Positions 1-8,146 of a stretch of DNA of 64,000 nucleotides are shown here, piece after piece (positions within the stretch are counted from its first letter, which is position 1; each line of letters begins with the position of its first letter). The notes under the pieces are model-generated. The model saw only the letters and a program-made list of their open reading frames with translations, was not told the DNA's origin and did not search any database. The translations under genes and the position numbers were made by a program. The stretch comes from Deltaproteobacteria bacterium. GTDB taxonomy: Bacteria; Myxococcota_A; UBA796; CAJQPC01. The DNA lies in contig JADKFE010000015.1 in NCBI GenBank assembly GCA_016717595.1, forward strand, positions 62,001 through 126,000, written 5' to 3'.

Positions 1-1
1 G

Positions 2-439
2 GAGCTGTGGAACAAGACCCTGCATGAGACGAACGCGAGCACCACGCTCAACCACGCGTCTCACTTCACCTCGGGCATTCGGCCTTGGGAGAGCGTGCAG
101 CCCAACATCGGCGGCGGCACATTCACCACAGACACCACGGACTACCTCTACGCGGATAGCTCCAACGGCACCTGGGGCATCAGCTTCGCATATCGCTGGG
201 CCCCGCTCTACGTCACCAGCGGCATCAGCCTATACAACCCCTACCTCATCACCTACGCGAACGACTACGCCGACACCAGCGCGGCCTCAAGCGCCACCGT
301 GGCCGCCGGGACCGTGCTGCTCGACCACACGGTCATGTTTGTGCTGCCCCACGCGGGGAGCTTCGGCGACGTAGACGACGAGGTCTTCGCCCTCATGGCC
401 GGCGTGAGCGTGACCGAGGGCAGCCCCGAGGCGTGGTGA
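2..439 (+). CDS. C-terminal part of an unrecognised protein (5' truncated by window)
   Basis: The reading frame is open from base 2 to the TGA at 437-439, so this is the last 145 residues of a gene that begins before the window. The sequence is rich in Thr, Ser, Tyr, Asn and Gly and poor in Lys and charged residues (for example GGGTFTTDTTDYLYADSSN), which suggests a secreted or surface protein, perhaps beta-rich. No catalytic motif or transmembrane segment is visible. It converges on the amidohydrolase lipoprotein gene, whose stop lies 3 bases away, leaving no room for a terminator hairpin. No family is recognised. Confidence 0.6.
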   Translation, partial: ELWNKTLHETNASTTLNHASHFTSGIRPWESVQPNIGGGTFTTDTTDYLYADSSNGTWGISFAYRWAPLYVTSGISLYNPYLITYANDYADTSAASSATVAAGTVLLDHTVMFVLPHAGSFGDVDDEVFALMAGVSVTEGSPEAW

Positions 440-441
440 GG

Positions 442-2046
442 TTAATTCCCGCGGGCGAGCATCACCCCGTCGATGAGCACAGCGACGGGCTCGTACCACA
501 CCCCACCCTCTTGGGGCTCAGCGCGCCAGAGGGTGACGTCCGCCACGGCGCCCTCCACGATCTCACCACCTTCGCCGCGCCCCAAGGCGGCGTAGGTGGC
601 GCTGGTGAACGCGGTGATCGTCTCGTCCGCGGTGAGGCGGTGCTCCGGTCGCCAGCCGCCGGGCGGGGCGCCGTCGAGGCTCATGCGGGTGGTCGCCGAC
701 CAGAACCCATAGCTCGGCGAGACGTTCTCGACGGGAAAGTCGGAGCCGAAGGCCAAGACGACGCCGAGATCGAGGGGCGCGCGCCAGGCGTAGCTCCACT
801 CCACACGATCGGGGCCCAAGCGCGCCTCGGCCCAGGGCATGTCTGACGTGGCGTGGGTGGGCTGCATCGAGGCCACGACGTTGAGCGCCTTTAAGCGCGC
901 CCAGTCCTCAGGGCGCACCACCTGGGCGTGCTCCAGGCGCAGGGGCACCGCCGCCGCGCCGGGCAAGGCGTCGCGGGCCTGGGCGAAGGCGGCGAGGGTG
1001 TCGCTCACCGCGGCGTCGCCGATGGCGTGAACGGCCACCTGGGCGCCCTTCGGCAGCGCGAGCACCGTCGCGGCGCGGAGCTCATCTTGGCTCATCAGCG
1101 TGAGGCCGAGATTTTTTGGATCGTCGGTGTAGGCTTGGGAGAGGTGCGCGCCGCGAGAGCCCAAGGCGCCGTCTGCGACGAGCTTCACGCCCACCACCTC
1201 CAGACGATCTCCCCGCCACGGGCCCTCGGCGTACAGTCGTTTTGCGGCCGCGCTCTCGGGGGTGAGGTAGACCCAGACGCGGATGGGCAGCTCCCCCGCG
1301 GCGTCGAGCTGGGTGTAGGCGGCGAGGAGCGCGTCATCTACGCCCATGTCGTGAACGCCGACGAGGCCCTCGTGCGCGGCCAACAAGAGCGCCCCGCGCA
1401 GGCGCCGCGCGCGCGCCTCGGCGCTGGGCTCGGGCACCGGCACGAGCGCCATGGCGTTGTCGAGGAGCACCCCCGTCGGCGCGCCCTCGGCGTCACGCAG
1501 GATGCGGCCTCCGGGGGGGTCTATCGACTCTTTGGTGATCTTCGCCGCGCGTAAGGCCGCGCTGTTCAGCCACAGCGCGTGGCCGTCAACGCGCCGCAGC
1601 GCCGCGGGGCGATCTCCGGTGACGGCGTCGAGATCCTTCGCGTGGGGGAAGCCCCCCGCCGGGGCGTCCGACCAGTCATTTTGGTCCCATCCCCGGCCCA
1701 AGAGCCACTCTCCGGGGGGCAGGCTCACCGCGGCCACCCGCGTGATGACCTCGGCCAAGGAGCCCGCGCCGGTGAGGTTCAGCTCGGCCAGCCAGTCGCC
1801 GAGGCCGCCGGGATGGGCGTGCGCGTCGATAAAGCCCGGGGTGACCAGGTCTACGCGCACAAGCTCACCCTGCTGCGGGGCGTCGGCGGCGAGCTCGAAC
1901 AGGCGGCCCTCGCGCACGACGAGGCGACGGATCGCGCCGCCGGGGCTCGTCGGCCCCTCGACGGTGAAGCTGGCGACGCCGGGCCCAGAGCTGGCCTCGG
2001 GCGCGCTCGGGACACGACAGGCGAGCAGAATCATCAGGGGAATCAT
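442..2046 (-). CDS. Amidohydrolase family lipoprotein (YtcJ-like)
   Basis: Predicted metal-dependent hydrolase of the amidohydrolase superfamily, acting outside the cytoplasm. With the ATG at 2046 the protein is 534 residues and begins with a very short signal ending in a lipobox (LLAC, Cys10). An in-frame ATG at 2070 gives a longer signal and is the alternative. Seen: the first metal motif H76-A-H78 in GFIDAHAHPGG, the VKLVADGALGSRGA strand typical of YtcJ-type proteins, a later VHAIGDAAV histidine and the FGSDFP aspartate near the end. The family includes enzymes acting on cyclic amides and N-acyl compounds; the substrate here cannot be told. An open frame continues upstream to 2874 but that part is antisense to the P450 gene and is rejected. 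Divergent from the P450 with 63 bases between. Confidence 0.85.
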   Translation of the reverse strand: MIPLMILLACRVPSAPEASSGPGVASFTVEGPTSPGGAIRRLVVREGRLFELAADAPQQGELVRVDLVTPGFIDAHAHPGGLGDWLAELNLTGAGSLAEVITRVAAVSLPPGEWLLGRGWDQNDWSDAPAGGFPHAKDLDAVTGDRPAALRRVDGHALWLNSAALRAAKITKESIDPPGGRILRDAEGAPTGVLLDNAMALVPVPEPSAEARARRLRGALLLAAHEGLVGVHDMGVDDALLAAYTQLDAAGELPIRVWVYLTPESAAAKRLYAEGPWRGDRLEVVGVKLVADGALGSRGAHLSQAYTDDPKNLGLTLMSQDELRAATVLALPKGAQVAVHAIGDAAVSDTLAAFAQARDALPGAAAVPLRLEHAQVVRPEDWARLKALNVVASMQPTHATSDMPWAEARLGPDRVEWSYAWRAPLDLGVVLAFGSDFPVENVSPSYGFWSATTRMSLDGAPPGGWRPEHRLTADETITAFTSATYAALGRGEGGEIVEGAVADVTLWRAEPQEGGVWYEPVAVLIDGVMLARGN

Positions 2047-2109
2047 CACAGCGCTTGCTCCTGGGGCCATTGATCGGCAATCTATCCCTCCCACCGACAA
2101 GAGGCCGTT

Positions 2110-3438
2110 ATGCCGCTGCCGCCCGGATGCACCCAGCCAATGGCCGTTCAGACCGCGCGGTGGATGGCGCGGCCCACGACCTTCCTGCGGGAGTGTCACG
2201 ATCGTTTTGGCGACGACTTCTCTGTGAACATGGCGATCTTCGGCAAGGCCGTGTTCGTGAGCGACCCCGAGAACATCAAGGCCGTGTTCACCGCCAGCCC
2301 CGAGGCCCTGGGGCCGGGCACCGGCAACGCCATGTTGATGCCGCTTCTGGGCCGCCACTCCTTGATCTTGCTCGACCGCCAGCCCCACCGCCGCGAGCGC
2401 CGCCTGCTCACGCCGCCGTTTCATGGCGAGCGTATGCGGGCCTACGCCCAGGTGATCCACGAGTCCACCCAGACCACCTGCGCCGCGTGGCCCCTCGGTC
2501 AGGCCATGAACCTCACCCCGGAGCTGCAGAACATCTCCCTCGACGTCATCCTCAGCGCCGTCTTCGGCGTCGCCGACCTGGGCCGTCGCGCCGCGGCCCG
2601 CCGCCCCGTGGTGGCGCTCCTCGAGGGCCTCAACCCGCTCACCCTCTACGTCCCCTTTTTGCAGCAGAGCTTCGGGCCTTGGGCGAAGACGATGGCCGAG
2701 CGCCGCGCCGTACACGCCCTGGTGGACGAGGAGATCCACGACCGCCGCGAGCGTGGCCTCGACGGGCGCAGCGACATCCTCAGCCTGATGATGGCCGCCC
2801 GCTACGAAGACGGGGCCGAGATGAGCGACGAGGCCCTGCGCGACGAGATGATGACCATGCTCATCGCCGGCCACGAGACCTCGACCACCAGCCTGAGCTG
2901 GGCGGTGTGGGAGCTCATGGACAACCCAGACGCCGCCGAGCGCCTCAGCGCCGAGCTCGACGCCTTGGGGGGTGACGCCGGCCCTGAGGCCTTGGAGCGC
3001 CTTCCATACCTCGACGCGGTCTGCCGCGAGACCCTACGCCTGCACCCCGTGCTGCCGTTGGTGAGCCGCATCACCCGCGCTGAGCTGCCCCTGCGCGGCT
3101 TCACCGTGCCCGCGAACGTCGGCGTGTTCCCGTGCATCTGGCTCGCCCACCGCCGCGAAGAGGTGTTCCCCGAGCCCGAGCGTTTCCGACCCGAGCGTTT
3201 TTTGGAGCGCACGTATTCGCCCTTTGAGTGGCTGCCCTTCGGCGGCGGCGCGAGGCGCTGCATCGGCATGGCCTTCGCGCTCTACGAGATGAAGCTCGTG
3301 CTCGGCGCGCTCTTCCGCCGCTTCCACTTCAAGAAGGCCGACGACAAGACGCCACAGACCCGACGGAAACACATCACCATCGCCCCCAGCGGGGGCGTTC
3401 GTGCGGTGCTCGCTGCGCGGGGAGGCCCCCATGTTTGA
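2110..3438 (+). CDS. Cytochrome P450
   Basis: Heme-thiolate monooxygenase, 442 residues, normal length for a soluble bacterial P450. All signatures are present: I-helix oxygen-activation motif AGHETS (residues 253-258), K-helix ETLRLHP with E307 and R310, the PERFRPERF meander, and the heme loop FGGGARRCIG with the axial Cys384. The overall sequence resembles the CYP110-like class of cyanobacteria and myxobacteria (fatty acid or terpenoid substrates known for some members), but the substrate is not predictable. The ATG at 2110 has AAGAGG five bases upstream. The stop overlaps the start of the kinase-FGE gene by 8 bases, so both are probably one transcript. No ferredoxin or reductase gene lies nearby, so electrons must come from elsewhere. 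Confidence 0.95.
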   Translation: MPLPPGCTQPMAVQTARWMARPTTFLRECHDRFGDDFSVNMAIFGKAVFVSDPENIKAVFTASPEALGPGTGNAMLMPLLGRHSLILLDRQPHRRERRLLTPPFHGERMRAYAQVIHESTQTTCAAWPLGQAMNLTPELQNISLDVILSAVFGVADLGRRAAARRPVVALLEGLNPLTLYVPFLQQSFGPWAKTMAERRAVHALVDEEIHDRRERGLDGRSDILSLMMAARYEDGAEMSDEALRDEMMTMLIAGHETSTTSLSWAVWELMDNPDAAERLSAELDALGGDAGPEALERLPYLDAVCRETLRLHPVLPLVSRITRAELPLRGFTVPANVGVFPCIWLAHRREEVFPEPERFRPERFLERTYSPFEWLPFGGGARRCIGMAFALYEMKLVLGALFRRFHFKKADDKTPQTRRKHITIAPSGGVRAVLAARGGPHV

Positions 3439-6166
3439 GCGAGAGCTCAAGAGACTCTGCGAAGAGCACAAGCTCCCCGACTCGGCCCGAGAGGAGCTGA
3501 GCCGCCTCTTTCAGCGCGCGCAGCGGGCCGACTCCAACGCCACGATCCCCGATCTCATCAGCGGGCAGTTCACCTTGCCGCCGGGCTCGACGCTCATGCC
3601 GTCCCAAGGCGGCGGCCTCGCGAGCACCTCAGGCCACCCGCCGATCCCCTCCGGCGCGGCTCAGCCCCCTGCGGGCGCGCGCAGCGACGTTCGGCGCATC
3701 AGCCGCTATGAAGACCACGGCGTCATCGGATCGGGGGGCATGGGCACGGTACACCGCGTCTTTGACCCGCTGCTCAACCGCAGCCTCGCGCTCAAGGTCA
3801 TCCACGAGCACATCAGCGGCTCTCTGCGCGAGCTAGCGCGTTTTGTGGAGGAGGCGCAGATCTCCGCCCAGCTTCGCCACCCCTCTATCGTGCCGGTGTA
3901 TGAGCTAGGCCACCTCGACGACGGTCGTCTGTACTTCACGATGGAGGAGGTTCGTGGAGAGACGCTCTCCAAGGCCATTCGTGAGGTTCACCGCGCGTCC
4001 GCCGGGGGCCCGTGGCGCCCCAGCGTGAGCGGCTGGACCTTTCGTAAGCTCATCGAGGCCTTCCGTCGTCTGTGTGAGGGTGTCGCCTACGCCCACAGCC
4101 GCGGCGTGATTCATCGTGATCTCAAGCCCTCCAACGTCATGCTCGGCCAGTTCGGCGAGGTGCGTGTGCTCGACTGGGGCCTGGCCACCCTACGCACCAC
4201 CGCCAACTGGACAGACAGCCTCGGCGACTTCGATCCCGTCATCATCGAGCGAGGACAAGGCGAGAGCTACACCTTAGACGGTCGTGTGGCGGGCACCCCG
4301 GCGTACATGGCCCCCGAGCAGGCCGCCGGAGATCTGGCGGCCATCGGCGCCACCACCGACATCTACTGCCTGGGCGCGATCCTCTACACCATCCTCTGCG
4401 GGCGCGCGCCTTACTCCGGCGGCGACGGTGGATCCGTCGTGAACGCGGTGCTCGCTGGGCCACCGCCCCCGCCAGATCGTGACTCGGTCTTTCAGTCCCA
4501 CGCCGCCCTCGCCCACCGCGCCTGGGGAGACGACCAGCCCGAGCTGCGAGAGGATCCCTACGTCCCGTCTGTGCTGCGTGACATCTGCACCAAGGCGATG
4601 TCCCGCGCCCCCGAGGATCGGCCCCGGGACGCCTTGGTGCTCGCGGCCCAGGTCGGCGACTGGCTGGAGGGCCTACGCCGCCAAGACCAAGCCGAGCAGT
4701 TCTTACGAGAGGCCGATGGGCTGATGCCTGAGCTGCATCAGCTCTTCGCGCGCTCGGCGCGCCTGCGAGACGAGGCCGAGCGCCTGCTCGCTGATGTGAA
4801 CCCCGAGGATCCCGTCGAGCAGAAGCTCCCCGCCTGGGAGCGCGTCGAGGAGGCCGAGAGCCTTGAGCTCGCGGCCCGGGCCCGAGAGGCGAAGCTGCAG
4901 CGCGTGCTTCAGGCGGCCATCACCTACGCCCCCGACCACCCCGAGGCCCATCGCCGCCTCGCGCGACTGTATCGCCAGCGCCACGTCGAGGCCGAGGCGC
5001 GCCGCGACCGGAACGCCGCCGCGCAGTGGGAGGTGCTGCTGCGCAGCCACCACACCGGCGAACACGAGGCCTATCTACGCGGCGACGGCGCGGTGACCTT
5101 GTTCACCGACCCCCCCGGCGCGGAGGCCCTGCTCTACCGCTACGAGCTCTTCCAGCGCCGCCTGCGGCCAAGGTTTGTGCAGGCGCTCGGCCAGACCCCG
5201 ATCATCGACGCGCCGTTGCCGATGGGATCGTATCTCATCGTCCTGCGCGCGCCGGGGCGGGCCGAGGTGCGGTATCCCGTACGAATTCGCCGCGGTGAGC
5301 GCTGGACGGGCGTGCCCCCTGGCGAAGGCGAGCCGATGCCGATCCCGCTCCCCCTCGCGGGATCGTTGGGCCCGGAAGACTGCTACATCCCCGCGGGCTG
5401 GTTCACCTGCGGAGGTGACCCCCTCGCTGAAGGCAGCCTGCCCGAGCGCCAGGTGTGGATTGACGGCCTGGTGATGCGGCGATTCCCGGTCACCAACGCC
5501 GAGTTTATTCAGTTCCTCAACACGCTCTTGGACGAGGGCGACGAGGAGGCGGCGCTGCGGTATGAGCCTCGGTTTGAGGGCCACTCCGTGCATGTGCGTG
5601 GCCCCGACGGCCGGTTCAAGATTCGAGAGGGTCAACGCCGCTACCCGATGACGGCCGAGATGCCCGCGAACATGGTGGACTGGCAGGCCGCGCGGGCCTA
5701 CGCCAGCTACGAGCAGCGCCGCACGGGCCAACCCTGGACCTTGCCCGGCGATCTGGAGTGGGAGAAGGCCGCCCGCGGCGTCGATGGCCGTCGGTTGCCC
5801 TGGGGCGACACCATGGACGCGACGTTCTACAACATGCGCGACTCACGACCGTCTCATCCGTTCCCGACGCCCGTGGATTCTTTCCCCGTGGATGAGAGCC
5901 CCTACGGCGTGCGTGGCCTCGCGGGAAACATCATGGACTGGTGCCGCGATCCATACCGCACCGGCGGCCCGCCCCTAGAGCGTGGACGTGTGACCGACCG
6001 TTGGGAGGCGCAGATTCGTGCGCAGGCGGAGCCAACCGCCGCCCGGGTGGTGCGCGGCGGCCACTGGTACGGCGTCGCCCACATCGGGCTCGCCGCCCAC
6101 CGATACCGCCTGGAGCCCTCGTTCACGGGGTATCTCATCGGCATGCGGCTCTCACGGCGGTTCTAG
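3431..6166 (+). CDS. Ser/Thr protein kinase fused to an FGE-sulfatase-type (SUMF1-fold) domain
   Basis: 911 residues. A Hanks-type kinase occupies roughly 90-420: glycine loop GSGGMG from G100, the lysine in LALKVI, HRDLKPSN with H228-R229-D230, DWG instead of DFG, and MAPEQ. A helical, repeat-like linker (about 430-600) includes APDHPEAHRRLARLYRQ, reminiscent of TPR. The C-terminal 265 residues form a formylglycine-generating-enzyme fold (RQVWIDGLVMRRFPVTNAEF, NMVDWQAARAYA, LPWGD, GLAGNIMDWCRD, RVVRGGHWYG, IGMRLSRRF). The paired active-site cysteines of true FGE are absent near the GGHW motif, so oxidase activity is unlikely and a binding role is inferred. Start: ATG at 3431 has GGGGAGG just upstream; in-frame codons from 3401 are unlikely. 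Overlaps the P450 stop by 8 bases. Such kinase-FGE fusions are common in Myxococcota and Planctomycetes. Confidence 0.9.
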   Translation: MFERELKRLCEEHKLPDSAREELSRLFQRAQRADSNATIPDLISGQFTLPPGSTLMPSQGGGLASTSGHPPIPSGAAQPPAGARSDVRRISRYEDHGVIGSGGMGTVHRVFDPLLNRSLALKVIHEHISGSLRELARFVEEAQISAQLRHPSIVPVYELGHLDDGRLYFTMEEVRGETLSKAIREVHRASAGGPWRPSVSGWTFRKLIEAFRRLCEGVAYAHSRGVIHRDLKPSNVMLGQFGEVRVLDWGLATLRTTANWTDSLGDFDPVIIERGQGESYTLDGRVAGTPAYMAPEQAAGDLAAIGATTDIYCLGAILYTILCGRAPYSGGDGGSVVNAVLAGPPPPPDRDSVFQSHAALAHRAWGDDQPELREDPYVPSVLRDICTKAMSRAPEDRPRDALVLAAQVGDWLEGLRRQDQAEQFLREADGLMPELHQLFARSARLRDEAERLLADVNPEDPVEQKLPAWERVEEAESLELAARAREAKLQRVLQAAITYAPDHPEAHRRLARLYRQRHVEAEARRDRNAAAQWEVLLRSHHTGEHEAYLRGDGAVTLFTDPPGAEALLYRYELFQRRLRPRFVQALGQTPIIDAPLPMGSYLIVLRAPGRAEVRYPVRIRRGERWTGVPPGEGEPMPIPLPLAGSLGPEDCYIPAGWFTCGGDPLAEGSLPERQVWIDGLVMRRFPVTNAEFIQFLNTLLDEGDEEAALRYEPRFEGHSVHVRGPDGRFKIREGQRRYPMTAEMPANMVDWQAARAYASYEQRRTGQPWTLPGDLEWEKAARGVDGRRLPWGDTMDATFYNMRDSRPSHPFPTPVDSFPVDESPYGVRGLAGNIMDWCRDPYRTGGPPLERGRVTDRWEAQIRAQAEPTAARVVRGGHWYGVAHIGLAAHRYRLEPSFTGYLIGMRLSRRF

Positions 6167-6173
6167 GCGCCCC

Positions 6174-7058
6174 CTAGGCCATCGCCGCCCGAATCGCCGC
6201 GAGCAGCCGCGCTGGGCCGTCGGGCGCGTGCTCAAAATAGAGCGAGGGCTCGACGAGCTCCAGCTCATTGAGCCACCAGCGGCCTTGGGATGACTGTAGC
6301 AGATCAACCCGGGCGTAGACCAGGGGCGCCGTGAGGCCAAACGCCCTCCCCGCGGCCGCCAAGCAGGCCTCCGCGACGGCGCGCTCCTCGTCGCTGGCCT
6401 GGTGGCGCTGGTAACGCCCACCCCACTCAACCTGCACTCGGAAGTCTCCAGCCGGCGGCAGCTTCTGGACGGCGTGAGAGAGCTGGCCGCCAAAAAACAC
6501 CAACGACAGCTCGCCGACGGACTCCACCTGCTGAAGGTAGGGCTGGACCAAGGCGCCTTCAGCCACCGGGTAATTGCGCACAAACTCGACGGCGGCGGCG
6601 CGGCTCTGTGGGGTGTCCTCGACGCGTAAGGTGTGGTCACTGCCCGCGCCAACGACAGGCTTCACGAACGCCCGCCCCCAGCCCCGGGCGGCGAGGCGCT
6701 CGGGGAGCTCATCGGCCTCAGCCGGGCTCACCCACTCCGTGGGGATGATCGGCGCGCCCTCGGCGGCCACAGCGGCGAGATAACGTTTGTTTGTGTTCCA
6801 TGTGAGCACCTCGACGGGGTTGATCAGCCGGGTCTCCGCGCTGACGCGCCGGGCCCAGGCCAAAAACTCGGGGAGCCGGGGGCAATAGTCCCAGGTGGTG
6901 CGCACGATCGCCGCGTCAAAGTCTCGCCAGGACACCGTCGGGTCGTCCCAAGCCACAGACTCAAAGTCTTGGCCGACCTCGTGCAGATGGCGGAACAGGG
7001 GCGCGTCATCTTGGGCCGCGCGGGGGAGGTTCTGGCAGGTCACGAGCGCGAGGCGCAT
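6174..7058 (-). CDS. ATP-grasp domain protein (RimK/glutathione-synthetase-like)
   Basis: 294 residues starting at MRLALVTC. The overall layout is that of an ATP-grasp ligase: N-terminal pre-ATP-grasp region with AAIVRTTWDYCPRLPEFLAW, the central lysine strand GWGRAFVKPVVGAGS, the EGALVQPYL strand, and a C-terminal metal-binding region ending in RVDLLQSSQGRWWLNELELVEPSLYF, where D, E and N are the expected Mg ligands. Proteins of this build ligate a carboxylate to an amine or thiol with ATP hydrolysis; the D-cycloserine ligase DcsG is the closest type I recall, but neither substrate is identifiable. It stands alone, converging on the kinase-FGE gene with 7 bases between, and lies 114 bases from the divergent ZnuA-like gene. 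Upstream in-frame codons to 7247 are low-complexity and overlap the neighbour, so are rejected. Confidence 0.8.
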   Translation of the reverse strand: MRLALVTCQNLPRAAQDDAPLFRHLHEVGQDFESVAWDDPTVSWRDFDAAIVRTTWDYCPRLPEFLAWARRVSAETRLINPVEVLTWNTNKRYLAAVAAEGAPIIPTEWVSPAEADELPERLAARGWGRAFVKPVVGAGSDHTLRVEDTPQSRAAAVEFVRNYPVAEGALVQPYLQQVESVGELSLVFFGGQLSHAVQKLPPAGDFRVQVEWGGRYQRHQASDEERAVAEACLAAAGRAFGLTAPLVYARVDLLQSSQGRWWLNELELVEPSLYFEHAPDGPARLLAAIRAAMA

Positions 7059-7172
7059 GGGATCTCGGTGTGGCGGAGGGTGAATGGGCGTTGTGAGGGC
7101 AGCTATCTCCTCGGCGCGCGCGGCGCACGGCGGCGCTGGAGCGGTTAGAGTGCGGGCTCGTACGGAGGCCCT

Positions 7173-8061
7173 ATGCTGCTCACGCTCCTGTGGCTCGCTT
7201 GCGACGCCGCGCCCCCGGCCGCCGAGGCGCCCGGCCCAGCCCCTCACCCGCCCGAGGCCCCGCTCAAGATCGTCGCGCTGAGCTTCCCCGCCCAGTGGCT
7301 CACCCAGCGCCTGCTCAGCGAGGGTGTGGTGGTCGATCGCCTCTTGCCGGCCGGTGAAGATCCGCCAACGTACCAGCCGCCGCCCGAGCGTATCGCCGCC
7401 CTACAAGACGCTGATCTGATCGTCGGAAACGGCGCGGGCTACGAGGCTTGGCTGAGCACCGCCAGCCTGCCCGAGGCTCGGCTTGTGCTCACCGCCGATG
7501 GCCTCGACCTCATCACCTTGACCGAGACCCGACACAGACACGGCGCCGCCGGAGAGCACAGCCACGGCGGCGTAGACCCCCACACCTGGACAGATCCTCT
7601 GCTGCTCATTCAGCAGGCCGACGCCCTCACCGCGGCCCTCTCGCGGGCCCGGCCTCAGGGGGGCTGGGATCAGCGCGCCGCTGTGCTCAAAGGAGAGCTT
7701 GAGGCCTTGCATGCTGAGCTTCAGGCGGGCCTCGCGCCCCTCGCTGGGCGAAAGATCGCGGCGAACCACCCGGCCTACAACTACCTCGCGCGACGCTACG
7801 GCCTCGACCTCACCTCCTTCGATTTTGACCCCGAGGCCCCGCCCAGCGCGGAGTCCCTCGCGGCGTTTGACGCCTGGGCGGTCGGCCAAGACGCGCCGAT
7901 GTTATGGTGGGAGCAGGCCCCCACCGACGCCGTGCGCGCGGCCTTCAAGCCGACCGTGCGTCATGTGGTGATCGACCCCTTGGAGCAGCCCCCCGAGGGC
8001 GGTGAGTACGATCTCCTGCGCGCGGCGCGGGGCCAACCTCGGCGCGCTTGCGGGGCCTTAG
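7173..8061 (+). CDS. Zinc/manganese ABC transporter substrate-binding lipoprotein (ZnuA/TroA-like), probable frameshift near the 3' end
   Basis: Predicted metal-binding lipoprotein; lipobox LWLAC puts the lipidated Cys at position 10. TroA-superfamily landmarks: PERIAALQDADLIVGNG, a short His-rich loop (H121, H123, H129, H131), DPHTW with H137, and NHPAYNYLARRYGL with the third histidine. The usual first ligand in D-P-H-x-Y is replaced (DPPTYQPPP), so metal binding may be altered. As read, the frame runs on to 8150 with an Arg/Ser-rich unfamiliar tail. Dropping one G from the GGGG run at 8029-8032 gives RAARANLGALAGP and a stop at 8059-8061, the normal ending for the family, so I place the end there (295 residues). 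No ABC permease or ATPase gene is adjacent. Confidence 0.8.
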
Positions 8062-8146
8062 GCGCGTCATCTGAGGCCCACGCCCCAAGATCGTCACTGA
8101 ACCCCGATGTGGCTGTGCTATCTGTCTCAGGCTTCCCGAGGTTCCG

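Noticed and set aside
2047..2874. Long open frame extending the amidohydrolase upstream on the minus strand
   Set aside because: It lies antisense to the P450 gene, whose motifs are complete, and adds Arg/Gly/His-rich sequence before a perfect lipoprotein signal.
6167..6173. Bidirectional terminator between the kinase-FGE and ATP-grasp genes
   Set aside because: Only seven bases separate the stop codons and no hairpin is evident there.
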